A stretch of 64,000 bases of DNA, taken from Monarcha castaneiventris obscurior (lineage: Eukaryota; Chordata; Aves; Passeriformes; Monarchidae). Positions 61,036-64,000 of this stretch are shown here, in pieces. The notes beneath the pieces were generated by a model. The model was not told the DNA's origin. It worked only from the letters and a program-made list of their open reading frames with translations, and searched no databases. The stretch is from contig JAMPIT010000230.1 of the NCBI GenBank assembly GCA_026261815.1, positions 35,796,501-35,860,500 on the forward strand. The letters run 5' to 3'. The first letter of the stretch is position 1; each line of letters opens with the position of its first letter. Position numbers and translations under genes: made by a program.

Positions 61036-63556
61036 TGTTTAAATGTTCTTTATTAATAAAGTAGGCTTAGTCTTTGGGCTTGTAGGTGTCACGCTATCCT
61101 CCCTTCCCCAAAAAAAAGTTCTGCTTGTGTTGCAAAATTGCTTTTTTTCCCCCTTATCTGATAGAGGTAAATAAGTGAGTTGTTTTATTCAGCAGGTATT
61201 GTATTATCTTGAATATGTGATTTAGCCATTTTCCGGTTTTGTGCACACCGGGGTTATCACAGCTGTTACTTTGTGATACTACTACATTGTAATAGGATAA
61301 TGTATTTTGAGATATATTAGTATTGGGGCTTTTTTCTTCCTGGATAGTGGCAGAGAAATAATGAAGTTGTCCAACAGCTAATCTCTTTCTTTGGTGTCTT
61401 TGTGCTCCTACTTCACCTTCCACCTCAATATCTAGGAGGACTATAACTGTTGGTTAAAGAAATATGAGTTAAAGTGCATAGCTATTACATGTGTTGAGAC
61501 ATCCCTGTTTCAAGTACTTAGTAGTCATTGTGTGTACTCTTAATGACTATAAATATTATGTTACTTACAAGGTTTTGTAATATCAGGTGTGTCTTGTACG
61601 TTGTTTTTCTCATGGAAAAAGTAAATTTTCTAACCCCACAGACTGTGCAGTCTGTACTTTCTGCATTGTATTTCAAAGATTTTGCCTGGTATTTCATAGA
61701 AAAGTCTTATTTATGACATGTAAAGTCCAGACAAATAATTTAGCATTCTGAATGTTCAGGTGCACATTTTACTGCATGCTAAGTAGCACAGAACTAGCCA
61801 TTTAGGACGTTTTTATTAGCTAGTACTGGATTTTGTCAGGGAAGACTGAAAAGTGGGGATTGGATAGAGGAGGCTTTGTGTGGTAACACTTTGCACTGGG
61901 GATACAACAAGGTGGCAGGGTCCAGCCAAAAGTGGCAGCAGCAGAGTGAAGGCCTGTGGGTAAGTGGGGATGTGCCATGACCTCTCTCATGGCTGGCTGA
62001 ACAGCTGGGTGAGATTTGCTACTGATTCACAGCTTGACTTAGGGAGAGGTAAGGGTGGAGTGATGATTTGGGTTTGGATCTGGAAAGGAGAGGTATCTTT
62101 TACCTACTGAAGTCTGTTCTGTTTGCAACAGAATCAAAATTGATTCAGAACAAAGGAGGAAAAAAAAGATGGGGCTAGAGCTGATGGCTGAACTATGACA
62201 TACTAGGAAAGAGTGAAAATATAGGGTGGAATTAGATGTAATTCCTTAAAAACAGGGAACAAGGGAGGAAAAAAATGTATTTTGCCAGATCCCTTTCCAG
62301 CAGTAAATCTTAGAGTCCCTTGCAGAGAGTCCAAGCAATCTCTATGCTTTTCTTCTAGGTTTTCCTTTCCTTCATCATAATCCAATGTGTCCCAAGTGAC
62401 CAGTGTGGTGTAAGTTCTGGAAGAGCTGGAGTGCCTATTCTGGCTCATGGATCTGGGCCTCTTTCTGCAGGCCACATCAGGCATGTAAAGAACAGTGCTA
62501 GTGTCTCCTGCCCCCTTATCCTTCTGAGCTGAGCATTTTCTGGTCTCTTCTCTTTCCCGATGGCTGCACTGATCCTTCAGCAGTAAGCCATTCCATCTGT
62601 CAAAGTCTGCAGCCCATGCCTACAGGGAACTGAAGAGACAAGTTTGTCCTGTTGACAGAAAGAAAATGTATATTAGGAATTTAAAAATAAGCAGACATAA
62701 CCATTCTTGTTTTATTAATTTACTTGCAAATGAAGTAGCAGTGATCAGCTAAACTACTGAACGTGTATATAGATTTTTTTTTAAAATTGCTAAAGTATCT
62801 GGGTCATGAATCAGAGTAGCTTGATGAAAGGGAAAGAGGAAAGTGTTTTTAAAGTACTTAAATGGGCAAATGGGATAATCCTGAGTGCAAGGTAACATAG
62901 AAATTGAAATTTGTCATCTTTCTTTATGTAGTACTCTTTGGTCATTGGAAAAGTATTTTATTAGCTTGAAAGGTTTCTAGTCAAGAGGACACATCTAAAC
63001 TTCACTTGGGAGTTATAAGGACATTTGACTGTGCAGAAGGTGAGCTTGTATGAGCATTTACACATCAGACAACTGTGTGCCAGGCAAATGAAAGATTCTT
63101 TGGTCAGTATTTTTACTAATCCTCCTCTCATGTACACATTGAATGTCACACCTGGAAAGTCATTGCTGTTTTAGCAAATTATTTCTTTTCAGAGGGAGAA
63201 TCTCATTTTTTCAGATACTAAAATAATGGAACTATAATGTTTGCTTAGATTGGCTTTTCTGAAAGATAATGTGTCATATCCTAATGACACACTAGGTCCA
63301 GTGTTAAATTTCAGCCCTTGCTGGAGATAGTGAATTAACTGTGTCCAGAAAGTGGGTTTGCATGTCCCTGTTTCTATCACTAGAGTTCAAGGTCACTAAA
63401 ACAGTTCTGTACCGTTTAATGTACAATATGTGTTATTTATCCATTTTTTTCTTTAAAGTGCCAGACTGCTAAAGTGTGTGAGCACTTCACTGTTATATAT
63501 ATAGGCAATGATTTTCTCAGCTGATTATGCACAGAGGGTAAGCATTTTTATTGTCC

Positions 63557-63572
63557 TTATTTATTTATTTAT
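63557..63572 (+). repeat. (TTAT)4 microsatellite
   Basis: Four perfect TTAT units occur in AT-rich intron sequence. Confidence 0.9.
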
Positions 63573-64000
63573 TAATTATGCTGAGGCAACCGGATGGAAG
63601 AATGCATTCTAGCCTTTGGCTTCTGAAGGAAAGATCTCTATTTTTGTTTAGTGTGCTAAACAGGGTTATTTTCTAGTAAGGGTTATATGATTGTGAAGTT
63701 ATCCTCTCTTCCAGAGGGTCATATATGTGATCTCTGGTCAGTATGGGGAAACTCACACTTTTGACCTTTCTGTCTCTTTGGACCCATTACTTGTTGGACA
63801 TAATGGTCCTTCTAAAATGGCTTAATTGTTCCAAAGAGATCATTTGTGCTTACTCCTTTATTGCCATTTGATGCTGCCTCTCTATACACTGCCAAAAGTC
63901 CATGGTATATTACATTTTTATTGTTATGTAAAGCAGCTGTAAAACAAACTGTGGCTGTGTAAGTGTATTTGAGATCTTTGCTATTGGCTACTTCATTTTT

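Larger units (their letters stand above)
50523..64000 (+). other. UBE2E1 intron 3 (incomplete, runs off the window)
   Basis: The donor GTTGGT opens an intron of more than 13.4 kb. The next expected coding block (SAGPKGDNIYEWRS) is not found before the window end. The intron holds a 21-base T run (53145-53165), an inverted MIR-like relic (54545), a 17-base A run (58430-58446), an old CR1 tail (60310-60705) and a possible LINE/SINE tail (60935-61035). Otherwise it is AT-rich, unremarkable sequence with short chance open frames. Confidence 0.85.

Noticed and set aside
62203..62484. 93-codon minus-strand frame with protein-like composition
   Set aside because: There is no recognised family and no splice-site support, and it lies in a large intron. 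It is likely chance.
1..64000. CRISPR arrays, operons, prophage or other bacterial systems
   Set aside because: No regularly spaced repeats or dense gene strings occur. Introns, CR1 LINEs and a CpG-island promoter show this is vertebrate DNA.

Overview
This window is vertebrate nuclear DNA, almost certainly from a bird. It contains the 5' part of one recognisable protein-coding gene, UBE2E1 (a ubiquitin-conjugating E2 enzyme), plus about 45 kb of upstream sequence that I read as intergenic. The bird call rests on a young CR1 LINE tail ending in the 8-bp-type repeat ATTCTATGATTCTA, older amniote CR1 and MIR-like relics, low repeat density, and a solo retroviral LTR with intact target-site duplications. 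No bacterial-type operon, CRISPR array, tRNA or rRNA gene is visible.

Layout. Positions 1-44.9 kb carry no exon I can recognise. They hold a 710-bp solo LTR (8341-9050, 5-bp duplication CCAAC on both sides), a roughly 0.9-kb decayed CR1 with a reverse-transcriptase active-site relic (about 20.28-21.2 kb), a MIR-like relic (about 24.3 kb), an isolated CpG-rich patch (about 32.67-32.81 kb), a short bird-type CR1 tail (41.45-41.56 kb) and several microsatellites. From about 44.9 to 47.5 kb the sequence becomes strongly CpG-rich. This is the UBE2E1 promoter region, with CRE-like octamers, a series of CAG|GTGAG donor-like sites, an ETS-type site, a probable non-coding first exon ending at 46928, and a G-quadruplex motif just inside intron 1.

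UBE2E1 runs on the + strand. Exon 2 (48199-48377) has the ATG at 48226 and encodes the Ser/Lys-rich N-terminal extension (50 codons plus 2 bases). Exon 3 (50472-50522) is a 51-nt in-frame exon encoding the start of the UBC fold. Intron 3 begins at 50523 and runs off the window end, so it exceeds 13.4 kb. The catalytic core exons lie outside. Intron 3 carries an inverted MIR-like relic, an old CR1 tail and A/T homopolymers.

The long open frames in the CpG island (up to 340 codons) and the short ones elsewhere look like chance or composition effects. The most useful leads are the intact LTR insertion, the 51-nt in-frame exon, the donor-like series and other motifs in the promoter, and the isolated CpG patch 14 kb upstream.
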